Source of the DNA: Rhodovastum atsumiense
GTDB lineage: Bacteria > Pseudomonadota > Alphaproteobacteria > Acetobacterales > Acetobacteraceae
Length of the DNA: 64,000 nucleotides
NCBI RefSeq assembly: GCF_937425535.1
Contig: NZ_OW485601.1
Location: 4,757,501-4,821,500 of the forward strand
Direction: 5' to 3'
The translations under genes and the position numbers were made by a program. The notes under the pieces were generated by a model. It did not search any database, had not been told where the DNA came from, and was given only the letters and a program-made list of their open reading frames with translations. Below are positions 17,524 to 25,598 of the stretch, piece by piece (position 1 is the first letter of the stretch; the number at the start of each line of letters is the position of its first letter).

Positions 17524-18310
17524 TGCCGTCCTGTCGCGGCGGGCGGTGCCGTGCTTCGCCGCGCTGCTGGCGCCGGGGCTCACCGATCCGACCCTGCCGC
17601 CCCCCGCCAACCTGACCGGGCCGCGTGGCAAGGGCGCGGTCCGGCGCTACAACGTCCACCGCAACAACGTCACCGTCAGCCTGATCGACGCACTGGCCGC
17701 CATCTTCCCGGCCACGCAGCGGCTGACCGGCCCCGATTTCTTCCGGGCGATGGCGCGCTTCCACATCCGCGCGACCCCGCCGCGCTCCCCGCTGCTCTTC
17801 GAGTACGGCCGCGACTTCCCCGCTTTCATCGAAGGCTATGAGTACGCGCGGCCGTTGCCCTGGCTTGCCGATGTCGCCAGGCTCGAGCGTGCCTGGCTCG
17901 ATGCCTATCATGCCGCCGAGGCACCGGCGCTGCGGGCCGGGGCGCTTGCCGCGATCGCCGCCCCGGACCTGGAGACGCTGCGCTTCGTGCCGCATCCGGC
18001 AAGCCGTGTCCTCCGCTCGCCGTTTCCCGCGCTCTCTCTGTTCGTGATGAACCGCAACGACGGCCCGCCCGGGCCGCTCGCGGCTTTCGTGGCCGAGGAT
18101 GCATTGGTCACCCGTCCGGACCAGGATGTCATGGTCCGCCATCTTCCCCCCGGCGGCGCCCCCTTCCTGGCCCGGTTGCTGGCGGGGGCAACGCTGGGCG
18201 AGGCGGCCGAAGCCGGCTTCGCCGCAGCGGCGGCGTTCGACCTTGCCGGCAACATCGCCGGCATGATCACGGCCGGCGTGTTCGCCGCCATCCGCGACGG
18301 AGGGTCCTGA
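17510..18310 (+). CDS. bufC: BufC, DNA-binding-domain-like partner (DUF2063/HvfC)
   Basis: A 266-residue partner protein that in bufferin and related systems brings the precursor to the DUF692 enzyme. The N-terminal DUF2063 region shows RRYNVHRNNVTVSLIDALAA followed by IFPATQRLTGPDFFRAMA. The C-terminal half (FALSLFVMNRND, GAPFLARLLAGATLGEAAEA) matches the winged recognition domain. The start MRTDDAV overlaps bufB. Its last stop base is the first base of the doxX start. Confidence 0.88.
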   Translation: MRTDDAVLSRRAVPCFAALLAPGLTDPTLPPPANLTGPRGKGAVRRYNVHRNNVTVSLIDALAAIFPATQRLTGPDFFRAMARFHIRATPPRSPLLFEYGRDFPAFIEGYEYARPLPWLADVARLERAWLDAYHAAEAPALRAGALAAIAAPDLETLRFVPHPASRVLRSPFPALSLFVMNRNDGPPGPLAAFVAEDALVTRPDQDVMVRHLPPGGAPFLARLLAGATLGEAAEAGFAAAAAFDLAGNIAGMITAGVFAAIRDGGS

Positions 18311-18843
18311 TGTCTCCGCAGAGCGACTCCCTGATGGCGGGCGGCGATGCCGGCCGGCCGGTGCCGGCCCTGTACGATCGTACCGCCGCTCTCGCACGGA
18401 TGATCGTTCCTCCCGCCGCGGCGCAGTTGCTGCTGCGGCTTGCCCTGGCGGTGCCGTTCTGGCGATCCGGGCTGCTCAAATGGGATGGCTTCCTGCGCCT
18501 CGGCGACACGGCAGTGCTGTTGTTCACCGAGGAATTCCGGCTGCATCTGCCGGGTGGTCCCTATCCGTTGCCGGCGCCGGCGCTGATGGCCTTCCTGGCG
18601 GGAACGGTCGAGATCGCGGCGCCGGTCCTGCTGGTGCTGGGACTGGGCACGCGGCTGGCGGCGCTGGCGCTGCTGCTGATGACCGGCGTCGTCCAACTGG
18701 TGGTCCCGGATGGCTGGCCGGTGCATCTCACCTGGGCGGCGCTGGCGCTCGGGCTCATCGTCTGGGGGCCCGGCGGCCTGTCCTGCGACGCGCTGCTGCG
18801 GCGCTGCCTGCCCGGCGGCCGGTCACCCCGGCGGCCGGATTGA
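18310..18843 (+). CDS. DoxX-family membrane protein of bufferin operon
   Basis: A 177-residue protein with four hydrophobic helices (LLLRLALAVPFWRSGLLKWD, ALMAFLAGTVEIAAPVLLVL, and others) typical of DoxX/GigT-like proteins. Such proteins commonly accompany DUF2282-DUF692-DUF2063 genes; a role in redox or metal handling at the inner membrane is likely but unproven. The TGATG junction couples it to bufC. It is the last gene of the operon. Confidence 0.85.
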   Translation: MSPQSDSLMAGGDAGRPVPALYDRTAALARMIVPPAAAQLLLRLALAVPFWRSGLLKWDGFLRLGDTAVLLFTEEFRLHLPGGPYPLPAPALMAFLAGTVEIAAPVLLVLGLGTRLAALALLLMTGVVQLVVPDGWPVHLTWAALALGLIVWGPGGLSCDALLRRCLPGGRSPRRPD

Positions 18844-18872
18844 TCCCTGTCCCGGCGGCTTTGCCGGTTCGG

Positions 18873-20000
18873 TCATGGTCCCGCGTCCAGGGCCAGGTTC
18901 ACCTCCAGCCGTTGCCCGTCGCGCAGGATCGTCACCCGGACCTGCTGTCCCGGCTCGAACGGGTCCAGCGCCGCGCCGAGCTCGGCGACCTGCCGCACCG
19001 GGCGGTCGCCGATGGCGAGGACGACATCGCCGATGCGCACGCCCCCGCCCGGGGTGGGCTCGGCCGCGCGCAGCCCGGCCTTGTCGGCGGCCGAGCCGGG
19101 GGCGACGTCGAGCACGAACACGCCCTCGATGCCGAACCGCTGCGCCAGCGCGTCGTTGATCTGCGGCTCGGTGCGGATGCCGAGCGTGGGGCGGACATAG
19201 CGGCCGGTGGCGATCAGGCGGGGCACCACGCGGTTGACGGTGTCCACCGGCACCGCGAAGCCGATGCCGGCCGAGGCGCCGGAGGGGCTGTAGATCGCCG
19301 TGTTCACCCCGATCAGCCGCCCGGCGGAATCGAGCAGCGGCCCGCCGGAATTGCCCGGGTTGATCGCCGCGTCGGTCTGGATCAGGCCCTGGATCGCGCC
19401 GCCGCGCTCGTCGGCCAGCTCGCGGTTCAGTGCCGAGACGATGCCGGTGGTCAGCGTCCAGTCGAGCCCGAAGGGGTTGCCGATGGCGAACACCTTCTGG
19501 CCGACCCGCAGGTCGTGGCTGCTGCCGATCGGCAGCGGTGCCGGCGCGCCGCCTCCCACGCCGATGCGCAGCACCGCGAGGTCGTGGTCGGGGCTGGTGC
19601 CCACCAGCGTCGCGTTGAAGGCCCGCCCGTCGGCCAGCCGCACCGTGGCGCCGGAGGCGCCGGCGATGACGTGGTTGTTGGTGACGATGTGACCCAGCCG
19701 GTCCCAGACGAAGCCCGACCCGGTGCCCCGCGTGACCTGCAGGGCGTTGCGCGTCCAGGGGTTGACCACCCGTTCCAGCGTGGTGATGAACACCACCGAA
19801 TCGCGGGAATTCTCGAACAGGGCGATGGTGCTGCGCTCGTCCGCCGCGAGGTCGCCGCGTGGCTCGACGGGGCGCGGGCTGGCGCGCGGGGCGAGCCATT
19901 CCGCCTCGATCAGGGGCAGCTCCCGCCATGTCAGCACCAGCAGCAGTATCGCCGCGGTGATGGCCAGCAGCCGGAGCAGGAACCGCGTGTCGTTGGGCAT
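18873..20000 (-). CDS. Membrane-anchored HtrA/DegS-like serine protease
   Basis: A 375-residue S1C protease for periplasmic quality control. Residues 7-24 form an N-terminal membrane anchor. The catalytic triad is His110 (VTNNHVIAG), Asp140 (PDHDLAVL) and Ser218 (NPGNSGGPLL). A single PDZ domain occupies about 265-370 (GIRTEPQINDALAQRFGIEG, then APGSAADKAGLRAAEP). One PDZ domain plus an uncleaved anchor suggests a DegS-like form. It converges on doxX with a small CCGGC/GCCGG hairpin at about 18850-18866 between them. Confidence 0.92.
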   Translation of the reverse strand: MPNDTRFLLRLLAITAAILLLVLTWRELPLIEAEWLAPRASPRPVEPRGDLAADERSTIALFENSRDSVVFITTLERVVNPWTRNALQVTRGTGSGFVWDRLGHIVTNNHVIAGASGATVRLADGRAFNATLVGTSPDHDLAVLRIGVGGGAPAPLPIGSSHDLRVGQKVFAIGNPFGLDWTLTTGIVSALNRELADERGGAIQGLIQTDAAINPGNSGGPLLDSAGRLIGVNTAIYSPSGASAGIGFAVPVDTVNRVVPRLIATGRYVRPTLGIRTEPQINDALAQRFGIEGVFVLDVAPGSAADKAGLRAAEPTPGGGVRIGDVVLAIGDRPVRQVAELGAALDPFEPGQQVRVTILRDGQRLEVNLALDAGP

Positions 20001-20154
20001 GGGCCAAGGCTATAGGGGCCGGGGCGCCGGCGGACAAGTTCGCTCCGCCATCGCGCCGATCGGGCCGGGACGTCCGCCGCTGACCAAAAATCGGCCGCAA
20101 GCGCGGCCGTTCAGGGCCGGGTAAGGCCGTGAGGCGCGTCTGCGCCGACATGAG

Positions 20155-20325
20155 TCAGTCGGGTGTCGGTTTTCGGATGGAGGGCTTCTTGGTGATCCGC
20201 TTCAACCATAGGCGCAGACCGCTCTCGACAGCGGTGGTTAACTCTTCGCCTGTTGCTCGCACTGCCTCGATCAGCTTTGGATCGAGGCGAATGGACACGG
20301 CTTTCTTCGGGTCGCCTCGGGGCAT
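20155..20325 (-). CDS. Ribbon-helix-helix DNA-binding protein divergent from tnpB
   Basis: A 56-residue protein. KKAVSIRLDPKLIEAVRATG resembles the beta-strand and first helix of CopG/Arc-type RHH repressors, and EELTTAVESGLRLWLKRI is the second helix. The ATG at 20325 lies directly beside a TGTATATACA palindrome; a longer frame reaching 20403 would run across the operators and is rejected. No toxin gene is adjacent, so it is more likely a regulator of tnpB and of itself than an antitoxin. Function is inferred from layout. Confidence 0.65.
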   Translation of the reverse strand: MPRGDPKKAVSIRLDPKLIEAVRATGEELTTAVESGLRLWLKRITKKPSIRKPTPD

Positions 20326-20326
20326 A

Positions 20327-20371
20327 TGTATATACAGTTTTCTGTTGCGCCGCAGCGCGTCTGTATATACA
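20327..20371. promoter_or_regulatory. Twin palindromic operators and tnpB promoter
   Basis: TGTATATACA, itself a perfect palindrome, occurs at 20327-20336 and 20362-20371, 35 bp apart, between the divergent rhh and tnpB starts. The second copy overlaps a good promoter for tnpB: TTGCGC at 20345, 17-base spacer, TACAAT at 20368. Transcription would start about at the tnpB ATG (20381), implying a leaderless mRNA. Binding by the RHH protein would block it. Confidence 0.65.
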
Positions 20372-20380
20372 ATACATCTC

Positions 20381-21586
20381 ATGCTGATCCGCAAGGCACA
20401 CATCTACCGCCTCTATCCCATCGACGAGCAGGAACAGAAGCTCGGCCAGTGGGTCGGTGCCGTGCGGTTCACCTACAACATCGCCCTTGAGCAGCGCCGG
20501 GATTGGTATCGGCCAGGCCGGACCTTCAACTTCGCCAGCCAATGCCGCGAAGTCACCACGTTGCGGGCGGAGGTGGATTGGCTGCGAGATGTGCCGGTCC
20601 ACCCGCTGCAACAGGCGATCAAAGACCTCGACCGCGCCTATATGAACTGGTGGGAAGGACGCGCACAGGCACCGCAGCCACGCAAGCGCGGGTTGAACGA
20701 TGCCATGCGGTTCCCCGACCCAGCGACCTTCGACTTCCGCCGCATCTCCCGGCACTGGGGCGAGGTGAAGCTGCCTAAGCTCGGATGGGTGCGATTGCGC
20801 TGGGATCGCGATATCCCCGGCACGGTAAAGAACATCACCGTCGGCCGGCGTGCCGGTATTTGGACCGTGGCAGCGCAGTATGAGCGCGAGATTGCCGATC
20901 CATCGCCGTCCACCCTGCCAGCGGTCGGCATCGACCGGGGCGTGGCAGTGTTCGCAGCCGTGTCGAACGGCACCAGCATTGCGCCCGCCGACTGCGGCAA
21001 GAAGGCGCTGAAGGCATTGCGCCGGGCACAACGGAAGCTGGCGCGGAAGAAAAGAGGCTCCAACAACAGAAGAAAACAGGTTCGCCGGGTTGCCCGGCTA
21101 CATGCGCGGGTCGCCCGTGCTCGCAAGGACTTCCTGCACAAAGCATCCAGCCACGTTGCCCAGAACCACGGCAAGGTCGTGCTGGAGAAGCTGGAAGTCC
21201 GGAACATGGTCCGCTCGGCCGGCGGCACCGTCGAACAGCCCGGCCGAAACGTGCGCGCCAAGGCTGGCCTGAACCGCTCCATCCTCGATCAAGGGTGGCA
21301 CGGCTTCCGCGTCATGCTCGGCTACAAGCTGGCGGAGCGCGGCGGCCGGCTGATCGAAGTGCCGGCGGCATACACCAGCCAGACCTGTTCGGTTTGCGGC
21401 GCGGTGGATGCGGCCAGCCGCATCAGCCAGTCGCAGTTCCGCTGCACGGCCTGCGGCCACGAAGCCAACGCAGATGGGAATGCGGCAATCAACATTCTTC
21501 GCCGGGCGGACAGTCCGGTGCTGCCTGTGGAGGGACACCGCGCTAAGCGGCCCAGAGAAGCAGGAACCCGCCGGAGGGCAGCGTGA
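20381..21586 (+). CDS. tnpB: TnpB RNA-guided endonuclease (IS200/IS605 family)
   Basis: A 401-residue OrfB/TnpB protein, the ancestor-like relative of Cas12 nucleases, guided by an omega RNA from the element's right end. RuvC residues are all present: Asp185 (VGIDRGV), Glu269 (VVLEKLEV) and Asp365 (NADGNAAIN). The zinc finger is Cys336/Cys339 and Cys355/Cys358. The N-terminal half is the beta-barrel/helical recognition part. The start MLIRKAHIYR matches the family N-terminus; the longer frame from 20129 runs through the rhh gene. It appears intact. Confidence 0.9.
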   Translation: MLIRKAHIYRLYPIDEQEQKLGQWVGAVRFTYNIALEQRRDWYRPGRTFNFASQCREVTTLRAEVDWLRDVPVHPLQQAIKDLDRAYMNWWEGRAQAPQPRKRGLNDAMRFPDPATFDFRRISRHWGEVKLPKLGWVRLRWDRDIPGTVKNITVGRRAGIWTVAAQYEREIADPSPSTLPAVGIDRGVAVFAAVSNGTSIAPADCGKKALKALRRAQRKLARKKRGSNNRRKQVRRVARLHARVARARKDFLHKASSHVAQNHGKVVLEKLEVRNMVRSAGGTVEQPGRNVRAKAGLNRSILDQGWHGFRVMLGYKLAERGGRLIEVPAAYTSQTCSVCGAVDAASRISQSQFRCTACGHEANADGNAAINILRRADSPVLPVEGHRAKRPREAGTRRRAA

Positions 21587-21630
21587 TGCAGCACTCCGGA
21601 ACTCGGGGCTTCGGCCCCGAGAGGATGTCA
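21480..21630 (+). ncRNA. Putative omega RNA / right-end guide scaffold of tnpB
   Basis: In this family the guide RNA overlaps the 3' end of tnpB and continues to the element's right end, with the guide taken from flanking DNA. The stretch from the tnpB C-terminus to 21630 includes several short stems and the terminal UUCG-loop hairpin at 21602-21621. Limits are approximate; the guide would come from about 21631 onward. Confidence 0.5.
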
Positions 21631-21730
21631 GGTCTGTGGTGTTCGCACGGCAGCCGCGCGCGGGCGGTTCTGGACGGCGGTATCGGTTTCAGGCGCCTCT
21701 GACCGGCGACGAGGCCGACAGGAGCGCTTC

Positions 21731-22903
21731 ATGCTGAACTTCGAATTCCACAATCCCACCCGCATCGTCTTCGGCCGCGACACGATCGCGCGGCTGGATG
21801 CGCTGCTGCCGCCGGCGGCGCGTGTGCTGGTGCTCTATGGTGGCGGCAGCGTCCGGCAGAACGGCACGCTCGCCGAGGTGCGGGCCGCGCTCGGCGGGCG
21901 CGAGGTGCGCGAGTTCGGCGGCATCGAGCCCAATCCGACCTACGAGACGCTGATGCGCGCGGTCGCCCTGGTGCGGCAGGAGCGGCTCGACTTCCTGCTC
22001 GCGGTGGGCGGTGGCTCGGTGATCGACGGCACCAAGTTCGTCGCCGCCGCGCTGTCCTTCACCGGCGAGGATCCCTGGACCATCCTGGAGACGCACGGCG
22101 CCAACGTCACCGGTGCGATGCCGTTTGGCAGCGTCCTGACCCTGCCGGCCACCGGATCGGAAATGAACCCCACCGCGGTGATCACCCGCACCGAGACGGC
22201 CGCCAAGCTCGCTTTCCGTAGCCCGTACACCTTCCCGCAGTTCTCGATCCTCGACCCGAGCAAGACCTTCACCCTGCCGGCGCGCCAGGTCGCCAATGGC
22301 GTGGTCGATGCCTTTGTCCACATCACCGAGCAGTACCTGACCTTCCCGGTCGATGCGCGGGTGCAGGACCGTTTCGCCGAAGGGCTGTTGCAGACCCTGA
22401 TCGAGATCGGGCCGCGGGCGGTGGCGCAGCCGGAGGATTACGACACCCGCGCCAACCTGGTGTGGACCGCTACGCTCGCGCTGAATGGCCTGATCGGGGC
22501 GGGGGTGCCGGGGGACTGGGCGACGCACATGATCGGCCATGAGCTGACGGCCCGCTTCGGCATCGACCACGCTCGCACCCTCGCTGTCGTGCTGCCGGCG
22601 CTGCTGCGCGAGCGGCGGGAAGCCAAGCGCGGCAAGCTGCTGCAGTACGCCGAACGCGTCTGGCACATCACCGAAGGGACCGAGGACGCGCGCATCGAGG
22701 CGGCGATCCGCCGGACCGAGGCGTTCTTCGAAAGCCTCGGCCTGCCCACGCGGCTGTCGAGCTACGCGGTCGGCACGGAGGCGATCGACGGGCTGGTCGC
22801 GCAGCTGGAGACGCACGGCATGACCGCCCTGGGCGAGCAGAAGGAGATCACCCCCGAGGTCAGCCGGCGCATCCTGGAAGCGAGCCTGGTGCCGGCAGCG
22901 TAA
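21731..22903 (+). CDS. yqhD: Iron-containing alcohol dehydrogenase (YqhD-like aldehyde reductase)
   Basis: A 390-residue group III metal-dependent alcohol dehydrogenase. YqhD in E. coli reduces a wide range of aldehydes with NADPH and protects from peroxidation products. Metal ligands are visible in NGVVDAFVHITEQY (Asp and His) and MIGHELTARFGIDHA (two His). The cofactor loop is LAVGGGSVIDGTKF, and the N-terminus LNFEFHNPTRIVFGRDTI is characteristic. AGGAG precedes the ATG. It begins about 100 bp beyond the IS right end, so the IS may separate it from its original promoter. Confidence 0.92.
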   Translation: MLNFEFHNPTRIVFGRDTIARLDALLPPAARVLVLYGGGSVRQNGTLAEVRAALGGREVREFGGIEPNPTYETLMRAVALVRQERLDFLLAVGGGSVIDGTKFVAAALSFTGEDPWTILETHGANVTGAMPFGSVLTLPATGSEMNPTAVITRTETAAKLAFRSPYTFPQFSILDPSKTFTLPARQVANGVVDAFVHITEQYLTFPVDARVQDRFAEGLLQTLIEIGPRAVAQPEDYDTRANLVWTATLALNGLIGAGVPGDWATHMIGHELTARFGIDHARTLAVVLPALLRERREAKRGKLLQYAERVWHITEGTEDARIEAAIRRTEAFFESLGLPTRLSSYAVGTEAIDGLVAQLETHGMTALGEQKEITPEVSRRILEASLVPAA

Positions 22904-22905
22904 AA

Positions 22906-22993
22906 GAATGGGATCCAAGGGCCTTGTGGCCCTTGGCGGAGGTCCAGGAGGCAGAGCCTCCTGGTCGGGTTTGGGGCGAAGCCCCAACGCTCT
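22906..22993. repeat. Intergenic multi-hairpin repeat, copy 1
   Basis: Directly after yqhD are three successive stems: CCAAGGG/CCCTTGG, CCAGGAGGC/GCCTCCTGG and GGGGC/GCCCC. The same module in inverted orientation occurs at 50469-50565, with shared blocks GGGATCCAAGGG, CCCTTGG and GGAGGTCCAGG. This is therefore a dispersed repeat that may also terminate transcription. Confidence 0.75.
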
Positions 22994-23005
22994 CTTGCCA
23001 AAAAG

Positions 23006-24352
23006 GTGATGGACCGTATCTTTCCGGAGCGCGCAGGTTGCGCGTTCCGGGAGGTACGTGGTCCGGCGCCGATGACAGAGCTGCTGTTACTTCTGATTGG
23101 CGCGCAGGTCGTCCGGGAGAAATGGCGGACCATCGGGTATATCGGCCTGGCCTGGCTGCTCGTCGGGGCGTTCTTCTTCGTCGATGCGCTGCTGGATGAA
23201 TTCCGCATCTGGCCGGTGTATTTCGCAATTCCGCTGCTGCTCGACGCGGGTGTCTCGTTCGTTGCCGGGTTGAGTGGGATCGACTCGCGCCGTGGCCTGC
23301 GTTTCGCCAAGGCGGCGATCCTGGCCGTCATTTCGCTGCTGATCATTTTGCGTCCCTGGGGCAGCGACATCGTCATCGGCTTCCTGGTCGGCATCCTGCT
23401 GGTGCTGGATGCGGGCTGGCGCGCGGCGAGTGCCACGGTGGTGCGCTTCCCCCGCTGGCGCGGCGCGCTGGGAGTGGCTGTGTTCGAGTTCGCGCTCGGC
23501 GTCTGGTCCTTCGTGCCATGGCCGACGGGCTGGCAGGGCGAGGTCGGGCTCGACGTGGGCACGCTGATGATGGTCACTGCCATCAGCCTGCTGGTGCTGG
23601 CCTGGCGCATCCGGCGGCTGCCGGCGGGCATGCCAATGTCGCGGCTGCTGAGCGACGGCTGGCCGCGCGGCCGCTGGCCTGATGCGGCCGGCGAGGCCCC
23701 TGTTCCGGCGATGGCAGGCAATCTGGTTGTCCATGTCTGGACCCCGACCGGGTCCCTCGCACCGTTGCGCCACGGCATCGCGCGCTACGTGGCGGCGCTG
23801 GACGAGAAGGGCGTCATTTCCACCGGGCATGCGGCGCTGGAGGCGCCGGATGTCTACATCAGCCATTATCCCGCGGCCGACATCGACCGCGACCAGTCGG
23901 CCTTCACCCGCACCCTGCGCGCGACCGTGGACAACGATGTGCCGGGCCGGTTCCTGCCGGGCTACGCGGAGGAAAGCGGGGAGTGGTGTCCCTCGACCGT
24001 GCAGGTGGAGCTGCGCGGCCTGGATCTCGGGGCGTTGCGCGCGTTCTGGGAGGGCTACCGGCAGGACACCACCTACAACCTCACCCGCCGCAATTGCTCG
24101 ACCGCGGTGGCGCGGGCGCTGGATGCCGCGGTGGAGGGCTGCTTCGCCGGGCGGGCGCGCTCGCCGTGGTTCCTGCTGCGGCTGCTGGTCCTGCCGGAGC
24201 TGTGGACCGCCGGCCTGATCCGCCGCCGCGCCGCCGCGATGGCGTGGACCCCCGGGCTGATGCTCGATTATGCCCGGGCCCTGGCGGGTGTGCTCGACCT
24301 GCCGGCGCGGGCCGGGGGCAGGGCGCCGGTCCGCGCGGTGCCGGCCGCGTGA
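23006..24352 (+). CDS. HdeD-like membrane protein fused to a Cys/His hydrolase-like domain
   Basis: A 448-residue protein. Residues about 23-215 hold six hydrophobic helices resembling HdeD acid-resistance membrane proteins (GYIGLAWLLVGAFFFVDALL, GFLVGILLVLDAGWRA). From about 240 there is a soluble domain with GHAALEAPDVYISHYP and TYNLTRRNCSTAVARALDAA. This His plus Asn-Cys-Ser pattern recalls permuted NlpC/P60- or DUF4105-like enzymes. The reaction is unknown. GTG-ATG at 23006 or ATG at 23072 could be the start. It overlaps the MFS gene by 4 bases. Confidence 0.75.
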   Translation: MMDRIFPERAGCAFREVRGPAPMTELLLLLIGAQVVREKWRTIGYIGLAWLLVGAFFFVDALLDEFRIWPVYFAIPLLLDAGVSFVAGLSGIDSRRGLRFAKAAILAVISLLIILRPWGSDIVIGFLVGILLVLDAGWRAASATVVRFPRWRGALGVAVFEFALGVWSFVPWPTGWQGEVGLDVGTLMMVTAISLLVLAWRIRRLPAGMPMSRLLSDGWPRGRWPDAAGEAPVPAMAGNLVVHVWTPTGSLAPLRHGIARYVAALDEKGVISTGHAALEAPDVYISHYPAADIDRDQSAFTRTLRATVDNDVPGRFLPGYAEESGEWCPSTVQVELRGLDLGALRAFWEGYRQDTTYNLTRRNCSTAVARALDAAVEGCFAGRARSPWFLLRLLVLPELWTAGLIRRRAAAMAWTPGLMLDYARALAGVLDLPARAGGRAPVRAVPAA

Positions 24353-25500
24353 CCGGCAACCGCACCCTGGCCGCGCGCCTCGCCATCATCGTGGTGGCGG
24401 TGATCTTCGGCCTGACCTACAGCCTGGCGGCGGCGCTGATCGCGCTCGACCTCGCCGGGCGGGGCTTCAGCGAGGCCCTGATCGGCGCCAATGCCGCCAT
24501 GCATGCGGTGGGCGTGCTCGGCATGGCGTTCCTGCTGCCCGCGATCACGGCGCGGCTTGGCCTGCGGCGCACCGTCATCGGCGCGTTGCTGGCTGCGGCG
24601 GGGCTGCTGCTGCTGTTTCCGGCGCTGCCGTTCCTGGCGGCGTGGTTCGGGCTGCGGGTCCTGCTCGGCGCCGCCTCGGAGGCGTTGTTCGTGCTGTCGG
24701 AGACCTGGCTGAACGCCCTCAGCACGGAGGCGACGCGGGCCCGCACCATGGCCGCCTACACCGCGGGCCTGTCGGTGGGGCTGGCGCTTGGCCCGCTGCT
24801 GCTGTCGCTGATCGGCGCGGAGGGGTTCGCCCCCTATGTGGCGGGGGCCGCCCTGGCGGTGGGGGCGGCGTTCCTGGTGCTGCCGCGCTTCGTGACGGCG
24901 CCGGCATTCGCCCCGCCCGAGCACGCCAATCCGTGGCGTTCCATCCGCCTCGCCCCGCTCGCCATGGGCGCGACGGCGCTGAATGCCGCGGTGGAGACGG
25001 CGGGCCTGACCTTCCTGACGCTCTATGCCATGTCGGTGGGCTGGCCGGAGGCCGAGGCGACGCAGTTGATGACCTGGATGATGTTCGGCGCCATCGTGCT
25101 GCAACTGCCGATCGGCTGGCTGGGCGACAAGGTCGACCGCGAGCGCATGATCATCCTGCTGGCGGCACTGTCGGCGCTGGGTGCGCTGGCCTGGCCCTGG
25201 GCGCTCGGCTGGCCCTGGGCGACGCGGGCGCTGCTGTTCGCCTGGGGCGGGGCCTTCGTCGGCATCTACACCATGATGCTGGCGATCGTCGGCAGCCGTT
25301 TCCAGGGCAGCCGGCTGGTCGGGCTCTATGCGGTCATGAGCCTGTTCTGGGGCGTCGGCGCCTTGCTCGGCCCGGTCTGTGCCGGGCTGGCGATGCAGGC
25401 ATCCGACCATGGCCTGGTGTATTTCGTGGCGCTGGCCTGTGCGGCCTTCACGGTCTGCGCCGTGCTCGCGCGCCGCCGCGCCACTGCCCCCGCCGCCTGA
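24349..25500 (+). CDS. MFS exporter (YcaD/UMF-like)
   Basis: A 383-residue, 12-helix MFS transporter resembling the YcaD group. Segments such as GFSEALIGANAAMHAVG, SEALFVLSETWLNALS, PIGWLGDKVDRERMI and LVGLYAVMSLFWGVGALLGP are typical. The start GTG at 24349 overlaps the stop of the preceding gene (GTGA), so the two are coupled. The substrate is unknown. Confidence 0.82.
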   Translation: MTGNRTLAARLAIIVVAVIFGLTYSLAAALIALDLAGRGFSEALIGANAAMHAVGVLGMAFLLPAITARLGLRRTVIGALLAAAGLLLLFPALPFLAAWFGLRVLLGAASEALFVLSETWLNALSTEATRARTMAAYTAGLSVGLALGPLLLSLIGAEGFAPYVAGAALAVGAAFLVLPRFVTAPAFAPPEHANPWRSIRLAPLAMGATALNAAVETAGLTFLTLYAMSVGWPEAEATQLMTWMMFGAIVLQLPIGWLGDKVDRERMIILLAALSALGALAWPWALGWPWATRALLFAWGGAFVGIYTMMLAIVGSRFQGSRLVGLYAVMSLFWGVGALLGPVCAGLAMQASDHGLVYFVALACAAFTVCAVLARRRATAPAA

Positions 25501-25598
25501 GCCGAGGCGCGGTTTCACAACGACGTCAGGCCCCGCGTCCCCCGGCCGGCCCGATCCCACCTTCCCGGCACGCCGCAGCGCCGCGAAGGGGGATCACC

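Larger units (their letters stand above)
20111..21630. mobile_element. IS200/IS605-type (IS1341-like) element: tnpB plus RHH gene, no tnpA
   Basis: tnpB is flanked by end-like hairpins. On the left is GGCGC-GTCT-GCGCC near 20119; on the right is the perfect 8-bp stem CTCGGGGC-TTCG-GCCCCGAG at 21602-21621, followed by GAGGATGTCA, the arrangement usual at IS605 right ends. No Y1 transposase gene is present, so mobility would need a transposase in trans. It sits between the htrA promoter region and yqhD. The right end is firmer than the left. Confidence 0.65.

Noticed and set aside
20155-20325. RHH gene as antitoxin of a type II toxin-antitoxin pair
   Set aside because: No toxin-sized frame is adjacent on the same strand; the partner is the divergent tnpB.
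20326-20403. Longer rhh gene starting at 20403
   Set aside because: It would translate through both palindromic operators and the tnpB promoter; the short form begins right at the RHH fold.
24270-25598. N-terminal extension of the carotenoid oxygenase frame
   Set aside because: The extension runs through the MFS gene in another frame; the oxygenase family starts near 25599 where a good ribosome site exists.
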